From Oryzias latipes (lineage: Eukaryota; Chordata; Actinopteri; Beloniformes; Adrianichthyidae): DNA of 64,000 bases. Positions 13,248 through 23,468 of this stretch are shown one piece after another. Position numbers and translations under genes: made by a program. Below the pieces are notes generated by a model, which saw only the letters and a program-made list of their open reading frames with translations, did not search any database and was not told where the DNA came from. The stretch lies in the NCBI RefSeq assembly GCF_002234675.1, contig NC_019864.2, forward strand, positions 11,363,582-11,427,581. Direction: 5' to 3'. The first letter of the stretch is position 1. Every line of letters starts with the position of its first letter.

Positions 13248-14750
13248 AAGTGGGGCAAAAAAGCATTTAGTCAGCCACCAGTTGTGCAACTTATCCCACA
13301 TAACATGAGAGAGGTCTGTTATTTTATTCCCAGTTATACCTCAGCTATAAAAGACAAAATGAATGAAAAAAAATCATTTTATAAAGAATTTATTTGTAAA
13401 TTATGGTGGTAAAAACGTATTTGGTCACCTACAAAGAAGCAAGATGTCTGGCTCTCACAGACCTGTAACTTTTTCTGTAAGAGAATCCTCTGTCCTCCCC
13501 TTGTGACATGTATTAATGGCACCTGTTTGAACTGGTTTTCTATTTAAATGACACATGTCCACAACATCAAACTGTCACACTCCAAACTCAACCATGGCCA
13601 AGACCATAGAGCTGTCTAAGGGCACCAGAAACCAAATTGTTGACCTGCACCAGGCTGGGAAGACTGAATCTGCAATAGGTAAGCAGCTTGGCGTGAAGAA
13701 ATCAACTATGGGAGGAAATATTAGGAAATGGAAGACATACAAGACCACTGATAATCTCCGTCCATCTGGGGCTTCCCGAAAGATCTCACCAAATGGGGTC
13801 AAAATGTTCGCAAGGACAGTGAGCAAAAATCCCAGAACTACACGGGGGGACCTAGTGACCTATGACCTGCAAAGAGCTGGGACCAAAGTAACAAGGGCTA
13901 CCATAAGTAACACATGACGCTGCCAAGGACTCAAATCCTGCAGTGCCAGACGTGTCCCCCTGCTAAAGCCAGTACATGTGAAGGCCCGTCTAAAGTTTGC
14001 TAGAGAGCATTTGGATGATCCAGAAGAGGATTGGGAGAATGTCCCATGGTCAGATGAAACCAAAATAGAACTTTTGGAGAAAGAATGTTGAGTTGCATCC
14101 AAAGAACACCACATCTACTGTAAAGCATGGGGGTGGAAACATCATGATTTCGGGCTGTTTTTCAGCAAAGGGACCATGACAACTGATCCGCGTAAAGGAA
14201 AGGATTAATGGGGCCATGCCTTGTCAGATTTTGAGTGAGGACCTCCTTCCATCATCAAGGGCATTGAAGATGAAACGTGGCTGGGTCTTTCAGCATGACA
14301 ACGGTCCCAAAGACAAACGCACGAGTAAAGAAGGATTGGTTTTGTAAGAAGCATTTCAAAGTCCAGGAGTGGCTTAGCCAGTCTCCAGATTTCAACCCCA
14401 TAGAAAATTGTTGGAGGGAGTTGAAATTCTGTGTTGCCCAGCGACAACCCCAAAACATCACTGCTCTAGAGGAGATCTGCATGGAGGAATGGGCCAAAAA
14501 GACTTACAGAATATGTTTGACTGCTGTCATTGCCAACAAAGGGTATGGAACAAAGTATTGAGTTGAACTTTTTTTATTGAACAAACACTTTTTTTCCTCC
14601 ATAATTAACAACTAAATTCTTTAAAAATCAGACAATATGATTTTCTCTTATAGTTGAGGTATACCTGTGATGAAAATTACAGGCCTCTCATCATTTTAAG
14701 AGGGAAAAGTTGCACAATTGGCGGCTGACTAAATACGTTTTGCCCCACTG
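13248..14750 (+). mobile_element. Tc1/mariner-family DNA transposon, inactive
   Basis: The termini are inverted repeats. The left end reads AGTGGGGCAAAA...TTTAGTCAGCC, and the reverse complement of the right end reads CAGTGGGGCAAAACG...TTTAGTCAGCC. Homology continues inward for roughly 170-190 bp, as in long-TIR Tc1 elements. The right end is followed by TA. The left flank reads TG, so one target base has mutated. At 1.5 kb the element is the normal length for the family. The transposase reading frame is broken, so it is not autonomous. Confidence 0.9.
13594..14561 (+). pseudogene. Tc1-like transposase pseudogene
   Basis: The frame starts [20 protein letters not shown], the usual N-terminus of fish Tc1 transposases, and continues through the helix-turn-helix DNA-binding region ([20 protein letters not shown]). 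An in-frame TGA stops it at 13915-13917. The same frame resumes with a recognisable catalytic region (DETKIEL near 14055-14075), then shifts. A third frame carries the last 94 residues with [11 protein letters not shown], the region around the final catalytic acidic residue, and ends near 14561. It has at least one nonsense and one frameshift change. Confidence 0.9.
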
Positions 14751-14916
14751 TATACTGCCTCAATTTTTTGTATAGACCAAGTATACTTGTAGTACTTTTA
14801 AAGGCTACTTTTTGCTAAGGGTTTAACATCTGAGCAATAAGAGCAATTGTGCTCATATTTTTGTATATTTCTTTTAATGAATAAGTAACGTGTTGTGTGT
14901 TTTTGTGTGTTTGTAG

Positions 14917-14999
14917 ATGAAGCCTTCCTGACGAGCAGATGATCCTTTGATGGAGAGGAAGCACCCACACACAACTATTTGCTGCGTGTTGCAGAGCAG
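14917..14999 (+). ncRNA. Candidate exon of the let-7 host lncRNA, nearest the hairpins
   Basis: An 83-nt segment with acceptor TTTGTAG ending at 14916 (after a T/G-rich tract) and donor CAG|GTGAGG at 14999/15000, close to the ideal donor. It lies only about 550 bp upstream of the let-7a hairpin. Of the three candidate exons it has the best donor. A further weak acceptor candidate (TTTAACTGCAG at 15221-15231) lies between it and the hairpins. No coding signature was seen. Confidence 0.45.
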
Positions 15000-15546
15000 G
15001 TGAGGAGCATTAGCAGAGAGAGCAGCTGTAGGCTTCTGCTCCTCACATGAAAGCCCAGATGAAAGCTGACCCAACCTTATTGCTCATATCTCAAAATCAC
15101 AGAAAACACTGAAACGGGATGTGTTTATTGGTGTGATTCATAATCATAAGTCCAAGTGCCATATTCTGTTTACTGTCGTGATAATTAGAGAACAAAAAAG
15201 GTAAATGTTGTTGTTTTCCATTTAACTGCAGATTAGAAATTACTTGTGGATCACATTTGAATATGAAAATTCCTCGGTCATGCAAAATCTGCTTGGAGCA
15301 TGGGTGCCTAGATGGGTCATTTGAATTCCTCTCGAGCTCGTGCCATGAACTCAGAGACCCAGTCGTCACATCGTGTTCTGAACACACGGCCTCCTTTGGT
15401 GGGAGTGAGGCAACCCAAAGGAGGGTGGCATGTGCCTTTGTGTTTTTTGTGAGTCTCAACTGCCGTTTTGCTTTGCTGGGGTGTCTCAAAGTGGATCACG
15501 AACACGAACAAGGACGTAAAGGGCTTCTGTTTTAAAAGACTGTCCT

Positions 15547-15629
15547 TTGGGGTGAGGTAGTAGGTTGTATAGTTTTAGGGGTCATGCCCTTCCTGTCAGA
15601 TAACTATACAACTTACTGTCTTTCCTAAA
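15547..15629 (+). ncRNA. mirlet7a: let-7a precursor microRNA hairpin
   Basis: The 5p arm at 15553-15574 is identical to mature let-7a, starting with seed TGAGGTAGTAGG. The 3p arm at 15604-15625 (CTATACAACTTACTGTC...) pairs with it, leaving a loop of about 30 nt, and matches the let-7a star strand with small changes. The loop GGGGTCATGCCC resembles human let-7a-3. let-7 miRNAs are processed by Drosha and Dicer, act through Argonaute, and repress mRNAs such as lin-28 and ras-family targets in differentiating cells. let-7b follows about 455 bp downstream on the same strand, so the two are probably cut from one primary transcript. Confidence 0.95.
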
Positions 15630-16002
15630 GTGGCTGTAATGTCGTCATTTGCCTTTCCTGGAGCTATGGATCAACACTGGGACGTGCTTGCTTGGCCGGA
15701 CACACCTCAAATGTTTGAACCCCAGGGTTTGTATGTGTTTCAGGTGATTTTTCAGACCTAATTTGACTTGTTTTTAACAATTTTCTGTTAAAAGTCTGCC
15801 GGCTCTTTCCTTCTTCTACCCTTCCTCACCTATTTACAGTATTTTGTCTCTTTCCTGCTATGATAACACATGACTGTCCAATTAAAGACCTACTTTCAGA
15901 AAAAAAGGGCTTTCAAAATGTCTGGTCTTTGGTTTAACTGCCTAGAAAAACCTCCACTAAAAGTCTGAGAGTGCGGATCGTACCATGTTTCTGATGTTCG
16001 TA

Positions 16003-16090
16003 CGGGGTGAGGTAGTAGGTTGTGTGGTTTCAGGGTAGTTATTTTGCCCAATCAGGAGATAACTATACAACCTACTGCCTTCCCTGAAGG
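16003..16090 (+). ncRNA. mirlet7b: let-7b precursor microRNA hairpin
   Basis: The 5p arm at 16008-16029 is identical to mature let-7b: TGAGGTAGTAGG followed by TTGTGTGGTT. The 3p arm at 16063-16084 (CTATACAACCTACTGCC...) is the let-7b star strand. The stem is long and almost continuous, and the loop is about 33 nt. In human the same pair, let-7a-3 and let-7b, lies upstream of PPARA in the same orientation. Here ppara begins 17 kb downstream on the same strand, which fixes the orthology of the cluster. Confidence 0.96.
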
Positions 16091-16279
16091 GCAGCAATAC
16101 TACACCATACAGACATGTGGATGGGCCATTGGCATCATGAAAATCTCCAAAACAACAGCAGAAACTGCTCTGTGTGACCCATTTTGTCCTGGAAAGAAAT
16201 GTTTCCCAGCAGGTAACATTTTTAAAATTTTCTTTGCTTTTAATCTGGATATTCTGCTATTCTGCTATTCTGCTATGAA

Positions 16280-16285
16280 AATAAA
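16280..16285 (+). terminator. Possible polyadenylation signal of the let-7 primary transcript
   Basis: AATAAA lies 190 bp after the let-7b hairpin, just downstream of three tandem TATTCTGC units (about 16251-16275), with a T/G-rich stretch (TGTTTGGTGCTTTT) 20 bases on. An ATTAAA lies earlier at about 15882. AATAAA is common by chance in AT-rich DNA, so this is only a candidate. Confidence 0.2.
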
Positions 16286-18318
16286 ATAAGAAAATGAACG
16301 ATGTTTGGTGCTTTTATTCTGGCGTTAACCTCAGGTAAACCAACAGGAGACTCCACAAGTGCTAATTAATTTAAGTCTCCATCCTTCATAACCTTTTCTA
16401 AAGGGGAAATAATGACTTGAGTACTTGAATCCAGTTGAAGAATTGGCCAAGATATGCAAAAAAAAAAAGAGAAAAGAGGAGAGCAGATGGAAAAAGGAGT
16501 GTGGCACAGTCTCACCTTTTGGGCTCTAGCACATGATTCATACGACGACAGATGATGGCTGCAGTATTTCATCTCCCTCTTGCCAGTGGCTTACATAAAT
16601 AAACACTCCAGCAGACAGATAACGAGGTGAGTGCCAGATGGTGTTAGGCCAACCTGGGTATCAGACCTGCTTCACTGTCTGTGACTGCAGCCCCGTATCT
16701 CATATCAAGGTCAAGCTGAGAGCGAGAGTCCTCACGCGCCTCTCCACTTCCACTCAGCAGTCACATTGTGAACTCTGTGCCACGGATAAACACTTATTAA
16801 TACGATTTTCCTACATACATTTATGCATGAAATGGCTTTGCTTCAGCCTGCGACCATTAAAGGACGCCCTGTGCCAGTTACACTTTCACCTAATGACTCA
16901 GATTCAGCAGGAGGTGCAGCTCAGCAGAGCATGGAGCTGGGACAATGTAATGCGAGATGAAGTTTGACACTGCTCTGTGTCTAAACCAATGTTGGGATGT
17001 ATTTGTAAGTGGGCTGCACCCACTGTGTAGCTGTCACCCACTAGCCACCATATTGAATCGATTTGAGCCTCAGACTCTGTCATGGTGAAAAGAGAGCTGA
17101 ATACCAAGCCTGGTGGAACAAAGGCTCTGTGTGCATCCTGTCTCTGGGGTTGCATCTGTAAAGGCCAGCCTCCTCCATCATCCCCTGCTGCCTGCCACAT
17201 CTCAGAGAAGCGTGAAAGGCTCAAACACCCACCCAAGTATGATTTTTTTTTTCTAATTTATAATTATCTATTTAAAAAAAAACGGTTGAGATGAGACCTA
17301 GAATGAACAAATCACCATTTCAGGCTTTTGTTCATCCTCAGGTCTCTAAAAATGTGGGGGGAAATTATTCGAGTGGCATTGCGTTTTCATAGCTTTATAA
17401 AAGAGGTGGAGGCGTTTCTGAGTGGGTACTTGAATAGGTACTGAATCACTTTTAAAATCCTTGTTATCATCACACATTAAAGATTTTGAAAATATAACTG
17501 TATCACAAATAAAACAAAGTAACAGACCAAAAAAATTATTATTCAGGTAAACTATTCTAAGTCACCAAAAAAAAGAAAAAAAAACCTGTAGATTGCATTT
17601 CTCAATTGTCTGGTGGACAAAAGCGCCACCTATTGGAAACATGAGATTTATATTTCGTAACCCTTGACAGGAAGTGGGGGATACTCCCTAAACATCATAA
17701 GTCCATCACAGGATTTTGTCACTCATTTCAGCCTGAGATGATGAAATTTTTTACTGCTCCATCAGTGTATTATTTTACCCCAAAAAAATAAATTCAGGAT
17801 TCAGCCACACATAGATTTTGAAAAATATTAAGTCACTTATAAGAAAACAAAAGACAGGTCTCGATTTCAATTTGAGTATAAACAAGAAGAAAACATTGCT
17901 TTTCTTGTTGTAGCTCTCCCATTGGTCTTTGATCACATAAGAACCCATCCATTTTTTCCTTAAATGAAAATCACGTGGGGCATACCACAAAACCAAGAGG
18001 ACCACTGAACACATTTCTGATGTTATACTGATGTCACTATGGGTTCTTATGGGTTAAAGCAGAATTTCCATTTGAATACTTGGTCCTTTTGGAAGCTGGA
18101 TTAAGAAAATCCCCCAAATTTTGGTCACTTTTATGAAGAATTTATGCACCAAATACCTGTATATGTAGGTGTTTTAATGTCAAAATATTAGGTGGTTTCC
18201 TATGTCAGATATGGAGAGCTGAAAACACCCAAGTTCTGGGATTTCTAGGCACCGTTGCATTCTGAGCAGCAGGTGGCAGCAGATATTCGCCTGCAGCCAA
18301 ATCTCCACTGTTGGCCCA
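16286..18318. other. Gene-free spacer
   Basis: About 2 kb with no gene or repeat I can name. Open frames at 16638-17294 overlap on both strands without domains. Confidence 0.4.
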
Positions 18319-18411
18319 CTTTGCAAGTTCTGTCACTATTGGAGATTCAGTGACAGAACTTGCAAAGGTTAGCATAACGGCCAACCTTTGCAAGTTCTGT
18401 CACTGAATCTC
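18319..18411. repeat. Three-arm inverted duplication (two alternative hairpins)
   Basis: A perfect 29-bp inverted repeat has arms 18342-18370 and 18383-18411, starting GAGATTCAGTGACAG, with a 12-nt loop. A third copy of the arm's inner part, CTTTGCAAGTTCTGTCACT, lies at 18319-18337 and forms a competing 19-bp hairpin with 18349-18367. The perfect match suggests a recent, template-switch-like event. No terminal motifs of a known transposon are visible. Confidence 0.85.
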
Positions 18412-19029
18412 TTATAATGTGGAAATTTACAACATGAAATGTAGAGAAAAGTGTGAGACAGAGGCTAATCAAAGGATGTTCCTATTAGAGATAGAAAATT
18501 CTACAACCCACCACTTTATCTCAAACCTGCAATGACATGGTCGTATTTGATTTCTGTTTTATCACTGAATCTTAAGTAAGTGAAACTGAGGCACAGAACC
18601 AGGGTTCAGTGGGTTCTACTGTGCTGCTCTTGCCGCTTCCTGGATTGTTTTATTAGAAAGAGGCTCAGTTTAAGGGGCTGACGTGTTGTAAGCAAATGGG
18701 GCAATTGTCCTGACATTATCTACAGTAGATGTGGGAAAGCTCTCAGAAAAGCCCTTGAATGGAAAACGCAGCTGCTGTCCAGACAAAAAGCATCGGCCAT
18801 GCCCAAATTAAACTGGGCCATCAGCTGTCTAAGGGTTGCGGTGAAAAAGAGCCATATGTGCTGTGTAATGTTACTTTATTACCCAAATTTGTGCTTGTTA
18901 CAGCCCAAATGTGCATTCACTCGTTTCACTTTGTAGTCCCACTCCGATCATCTTTTGATCTATTGAAAAAGTGCTCCCACTGGTTTTTTAATTATGATTA
19001 CGGCGTTTTTAGGTTAAAAAAATAAAAAC

Positions 19030-19315
19030 CTGTGCCGTTCTCTAGGACATAGTTTGTTTTTGTTTTTTTTCTCTAGGACATAGTTTCTGCAGAGCGGCAG
19101 GAGTTCATCAGAAATTTGCCTGAATTGTGGGCGGGACTGTTGGCAGGGAGTAAACCTGTGCTCATTTTCCATTATCCCTGTGTTCATACGCAGTTCCACT
19201 AGCTTACAGCCCCACACAACCCCAACCTATGTCTTCCATCATCAGAAAACCACCACAAGAGGATATTAAAAACACCAAAAACATGATTTCCATCAGAGTG
19301 GGTTTTTAACTAAAT
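19030..19315 (-). repeat. Dispersed repeat family B, copy 2 (reverse orientation)
   Basis: The reverse complement starts AAAAACCCACTCTGATGGAA, passes GGGGTTGTGTGGGGCTG and ends CTCTGCAGAAACTATGTCC, matching the order of the copies at 5.4, 33.9 and 60.7 kb. The terminal block CTAGGACATAGTTT is itself present twice on + (about 19040-19055 and 19073-19088). Confidence 0.55.
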
Positions 19316-20069
19316 TTAGATTGACATTAGAAGGCATCACTTCAGTTGATGAGTCGTGATGTTTAATCTTTGGTTTGAATTGCTGCTCATTTGGCTACAT
19401 TTCCTTTTTAACAAGAAAAGTATACTTATCGGACTAAGACCTAGATGAGACACTGCTGCCCAAATTTTGCAGCAGACTGTCTTTATCCGTCTCTCCAAAA
19501 CTAGTAACAAACAGACCTACTTGTAAGCTGAGGCAATAAAAAAGCATCAGAATAATTAGGTAAGTACTAACAGCATTGCATGATTTAGTTGTGAACCTTT
19601 CATAGCCATTTTTAACTCATTTTAACAAAGCATGAAATTACTGTTTAAGTTACTTAAACAGAAATAAATGACATTTTATCATTTTTAACTCCGGTTCTAA
19701 AAAAGAACGCTGAACTTTTCCAGGTCCCAGTCGCACACGTACCGTTTTCAGAGAGGCTATTTGGCAGTCTCAATTGCGACGAGAACTTGAACTTTAAATG
19801 CCAACTCACTAAACCTTTGAACTCTGCAAACAGAGATTCTTGTTAAAACAACATTGAACATGCAAAAAATAGACGTTGCCATGAAGGCACCATGTGTTTG
19901 TCCGGGAAAATCCGATATTTTCCTCCTTAGACAAATAAAAATCACTCGTTCTGTGGACACGGACCTCTTCCCAAACACAGCCAGTTCTTTTACTTTTTTA
20001 CCTGTGACACAATAAAGACTGAAGGGTTTTATATCTTTAAAAAACCTACCTGCACGGATGACCGACACC

Positions 20070-20806
20070 AGGAAGAGGTTTCAGTCCCACCTGACATGCT
20101 ACCAGTGAGCACACCAGAATACCAGCTTGACACAAGTCCACCTAGGTGGAGTGAAGCGGTCAAAATTGTGCGTAGGGCAAGGGCCGCATCAGCTCCAGGC
20201 CCCAATGGAGTTCCATATAGGCTCTACAAAAAGATATCCAGCGTCCTGCAATTCCTCTGGAAACTTATGAAAGTTGTGTGGACAAAGAAGGAGATTCCAA
20301 CATCCTGGCGGAGAGCCGGAGAGATCCTCATCCCCAAGGAGAAGGACTCCTCAGAACCCGGCCAGTTCCGCCAGATCAGTCTCTTAAATGTTGAGGGAAA
20401 AATCTTCTTCGGTGTGGTGACTCATGGGCTAACAAGCTACCTGCACAGAAACATCTTGATTGACACATTAATTCAAAAAGCAGGGATCCCAGGCTTCTCA
20501 GGATGTGTAGGACATTCTAGTGTCATCTGGCATCAGATTCAGCTTGCCAAGAAAGAAAGAACAGATCTCCATGTGGTTTTCCTGGACCTTGAAAACGCAT
20601 TTGGCTCGGTCCCCCCACAAGTTCTTGTCAACAGCCTTTGATTATTTGGAGTCCCACCAGCTCTTACAACCCTGGCAAAGGCCTACTTCCAGGACATCCA
20701 GCTGTGTGTGACAACGGCAGAGTACACTACAGCGTGGCAACACCTGGGAGTGGGAATCATGGCTGGCTGCACCATCTCCCCAGTGGCATTCACCCTGGCC
20801 ATAGAG
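20070..20806 (+). pseudogene. Non-LTR retrotransposon (LINE) reverse transcriptase fragment
   Basis: A 181-codon frame from 20096 carries RT motifs in order: SAPGPNGVPYRLYKK (RT motif 2 region), IPTSWRRAGEILIPKE, FRQISLLNVEGKIFF, then FLDLENAFGSVP (RT motif A with the first catalytic Asp). A TGA at about 20639 interrupts it. The next residues, AYFQDIQLCVTT...VGIMAGCTISPVAFTLA, continue the same protein to 20806. The YxDD motif, 5' part and 3' end are absent. It is cut on the right by hAT-derived sequence. The wording resembles elements of the restriction-like-endonuclease LINE groups (R2/R4/NeSL type), but I cannot confirm the clade. Confidence 0.88.
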
Positions 20807-21117
20807 TAGGGCTAGGTGATATGTCCTAAAAATAAAATCTCTGATTTAAATTTTTTTAATTCGATTTCCGATTTTTTCCCAATTTCCCCCTCCTACTTAA
20901 GGAAAGCAATAAGTACAAGCGGCAGACAACTTAAAGCAAATTTTGATTGATTTAATCAAACGCAAGACAAATGTAACCCCCATTACTGGGATGAATAATA
21001 AATAAATGAACAGACTCTTGGAATCAAAGTCCCAGCTGTGTTTTATGTCACACTTTGTAGTCTAGACTAAAGGAGACAAACATTCACCTTGAGAGTAACT
21101 CCATTTTGCGGCCAACC
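20807..21117 (-). mobile_element. hAT-derived terminal segment
   Basis: It starts TAGGGCTAGGTGATAT and runs to GAGAGTAACTCCATTTT. It is the reverse complement, with roughly 10% divergence by eye, of the last 300 bp of the hAT element at 40144-41222. TAGGGCTGGGCGATAT-type ends are typical of fish hAT elements. The other end of this copy is unclear: 22555-22603 holds ATATCGCGATA and GCAATATATTGTGTAGGGCTA, which resembles a hAT end, but the last six bases read AGGGCT where AGCCCT would be expected. Confidence 0.7.
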
Positions 21118-21266
21118 ATTGGTCTTGTTGTTAGACCTTGGTCACAGGGACACGGTGATTGGCCAATGATTGGCAGGAAAGCATTCTGGGAAACGTGACG
21201 TACTGCTATTGTTGTTATGCTACAAGCTAAAGGTAAGTGCTGTCGGCGATGCAGCCAGCTTAATAT

Positions 21267-21952
21267 GATATTTTTCAGATTTTCATCGAGACAATAACAG
21301 ATCGACCATTCTTGCTTTTATTTTTACCCCTATTGAATGCTCACAGAGACACGGAAGTAGCGGCAGGAAGCGGCTTTTGCAGCAAGATGACTGAGGGCGT
21401 ACCACAGATCATCATCATCATCATGTGAATGAACGTGAAAACGATGGATGCTTTGTGCTTTTTGAAATAAATAAATCTGTTCTCTAAACATCCTGTGTGT
21501 CTTCAATGCAATGTAATGAGACACACAGACAGAAATGTGGAGGTATCTGCTTTAAATCTATGACGTAAATTAATAACAGGATCAATGATCGGCTAGTCAG
21601 TTAGCATGTAGCCTAATAGCCTTCGAATGTAAAGCAACTGACTGCTAAAGTTAATAAAAGACAAGTCCTGAATATTATTATTCCTATTCGACCCTAAACT
21701 ACAATATCAGCTGTCTGACAACAGACCAGCCAGTTGCCCAAATGCCGGCATACATCAAAGAGCTCTGCGGCGGAGCTAGTAGTAGCCTATCAGGAGCTAT
21801 CGTATGACAAAGCAGCCTAGTTATCATAAATCTTTTGATATTTTTCTTATATTCATTGAGACGGTATTAAAGTGATCATTTTTGTTTTTCATGTTCCTTT
21901 TTTGAACGAATATGGGTCACAGAGACACGGAAGTTACCGCTGAAAGCGGCTT
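21267..21952. repeat. Diverged direct duplication of about 110 bp
   Basis: Segments 21267-21377 and 21837-21952 share GATATTTTTC, CATTGAGAC/CATCGAGAC, GTCACAGAGACACGGAAGT and AAGCGGCTT in the same order and orientation. They lie 570 bp apart inside the region bounded by hAT-like ends. This may be subterminal repeat structure of the mobile element or a later duplication. No coding signature. Confidence 0.65.
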
Positions 21953-22006
21953 AGTTTTGCCGGCGTACAGAGAGCATATCCGCGTGTATGACTTATGACG
22001 TGAATA

Positions 22007-22219
22007 ATTATTGCGTTCGAACGGATTTATTATTGCGTTCGAACGACATAATTATTGCGTTCGCACGAGTTAATCATTTCGAGGGAACGGAATAGTATTT
22101 TGAGGGAACGCAATAGTATCTTGTGGGAACGGAATAATATATTGTGGGAACGGAATAGTATTTCGTGCGAACGACATAATAACCTGTGGGAACAAGATAT
22201 TAATCTGTGGGAACAAGAT
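22007..22219. repeat. Ten-unit 21/22-bp minisatellite
   Basis: Ten head-to-tail units fill exactly 213 bp: three of 22 bp (ATTATTGCGTTCGAACG type) and then seven of 21 bp (AGTATTTTGAGGGAACGGAAT type). The first units contain the palindrome CGTTCGAACG and the last carry GGGAACAAGAT. The core is TTG(T/C)GGGAACG. The 21-bp period keeps reading frames open on both strands, giving RERN/WERN-like and CSHR/FRSH-like heptad peptides. I treat those as by-products. Confidence 0.9.
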
Positions 22220-22601
22220 ATATTTTTATATCTTAATGTCAGGACACGGGCTCCGTACGATGACGATATAACTTGCGATAAATGAACAAATAGCAAAACA
22301 ACTAAAAACATAATTTCTATTTCAAACAGTTTAATTTCAATAAAAGTCAACAAAACTTAAATTAGACTTCAAATGAACCTCCTCTACATAGGAGGGGAAC
22401 ATCTAACATCAAAGGGCTCCATCTGATTGGTCAAATGCATAAATGGATTTAATAGATTCATTAAATATTTCAAGCTGCCATAAGATTGTTTTAGCACATT
22501 TAAGATTACCATTTATCTCAATTTTCGCCAACTTTTGCAATATGCGTATTGCACAGCTTGATATCGCGATAACTATACATTTGCAATATATTGTGTAGGG
22601 C

Positions 22602-22690
22602 TATTTTATATTATATTATATTATATTATATTATATTATATTATATTAAATTATACTATATTATACTATATTATATTACACTAGATTATA
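22602..22690. repeat. TATAT microsatellite
   Basis: Repeats of the TTATA pentamer drift into TATACTATAT and TTAGA variants. It follows directly on the hAT-like end at about 22603. Simple-sequence DNA without gene content. Confidence 0.85.
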
Positions 22691-22889
22691 ATTAGATTAT
22701 TAGATTAGATTAGAAATTAGATTAGATTATAAAAGTACTGTTACATTGCCAAAAAGTATTCAATTACAACTAAAAGGACTGGTGGGCTTAAAGTACTTAA
22801 GGAAATATAAAAAAGTAATCCTATTTAAATCAGCTTCAAGTACTGGTTACTATTTAAAAGAGCTTTTCTGTCCTATTTAGTACCGTACT

Positions 22890-23436
22890 TGTCATGGCTA
22901 CAGAACACTTTTCGAACCCAGATGCTGGAACCCAGAAGAAACACAGCGGGAGGCGAGCGTTGGCGGGTAAGAGTTTTTAATACGAGGAGCAGAGAGCAGA
23001 ACGTGAGCAGGTCCAGATGTCGGTTCCGAACTGAAAGACAGAAGCTAGCGGCGTCACTGGTGGATTTCTCTGTAGGCCGATGTTGACGACGGTGGAGACA
23101 CTTGATGAGGCAGAGGCTCGTGGTGGGACCGCAGGAGAGGACAGACTGATGAGAGCGGCTGGGAACTGATTCGAGCGACCACTCGTGGAACTGGATTCCT
23201 GAGGGTGAGTAGAGAGAGAGACAGGTTTAGTCACAGGCTTGACGTAGCGAAAACGAACAATAGCTTGACTTGACGACCAACTATGCACCATCAGGGGCAA
23301 CGGACTGGCGAAGACTGATGATCCTGTGGCTCCTTATGAAGGCGGATGAGGTGATGAGGTAAGTGGTCGCAGGTGTAGAGAATCAGCAGCCAAGCGGAGA
23401 GGAGAGGGGGAGGAGGCCGACAGAGGCACCATGTCA
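22890..23436 (-). repeat. Gypsy 3' LTR (left copy)
   Basis: 547 bp, identical to the right copy except for one base I can find. On + it begins TGTCATGG and ends ATGTCA, so both ends fit TG...CA. The sequence pairing with the primer site lies at 23299-23309. The 107-codon frame inside is present in both LTRs and is a by-product. Confidence 0.96.
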
Positions 23437-23450
23437 GTACCCCCCCCTCC
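23437..23450 (-). promoter_or_regulatory. Polypurine tract for plus-strand priming
   Basis: Read on the minus strand, the sequence next to the 3' LTR is GGAGGGGGGGTAC. A purine run directly upstream of the 3' LTR is the standard plus-strand primer of LTR retrotransposons. Confidence 0.8.
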
Positions 23451-23468
23451 ACGACCGCCTCCAGGCGG

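Noticed and set aside
13555-13917. Active Tc1 transposase
   Set aside because: Stop codon at 13915-13917 and a later frameshift break the frame; one target base is also mutated.
22030-22353. Heptad-repeat proteins on both strands (RERN/WERN and CSHR types)
   Set aside because: Produced by the 21-bp period of a minisatellite; no codon-level evidence of selection.
22977-23300. 107-codon ORF, identical at 27860-28183
   Set aside because: It lies inside the two LTRs and is identical because the LTRs are. No domain.
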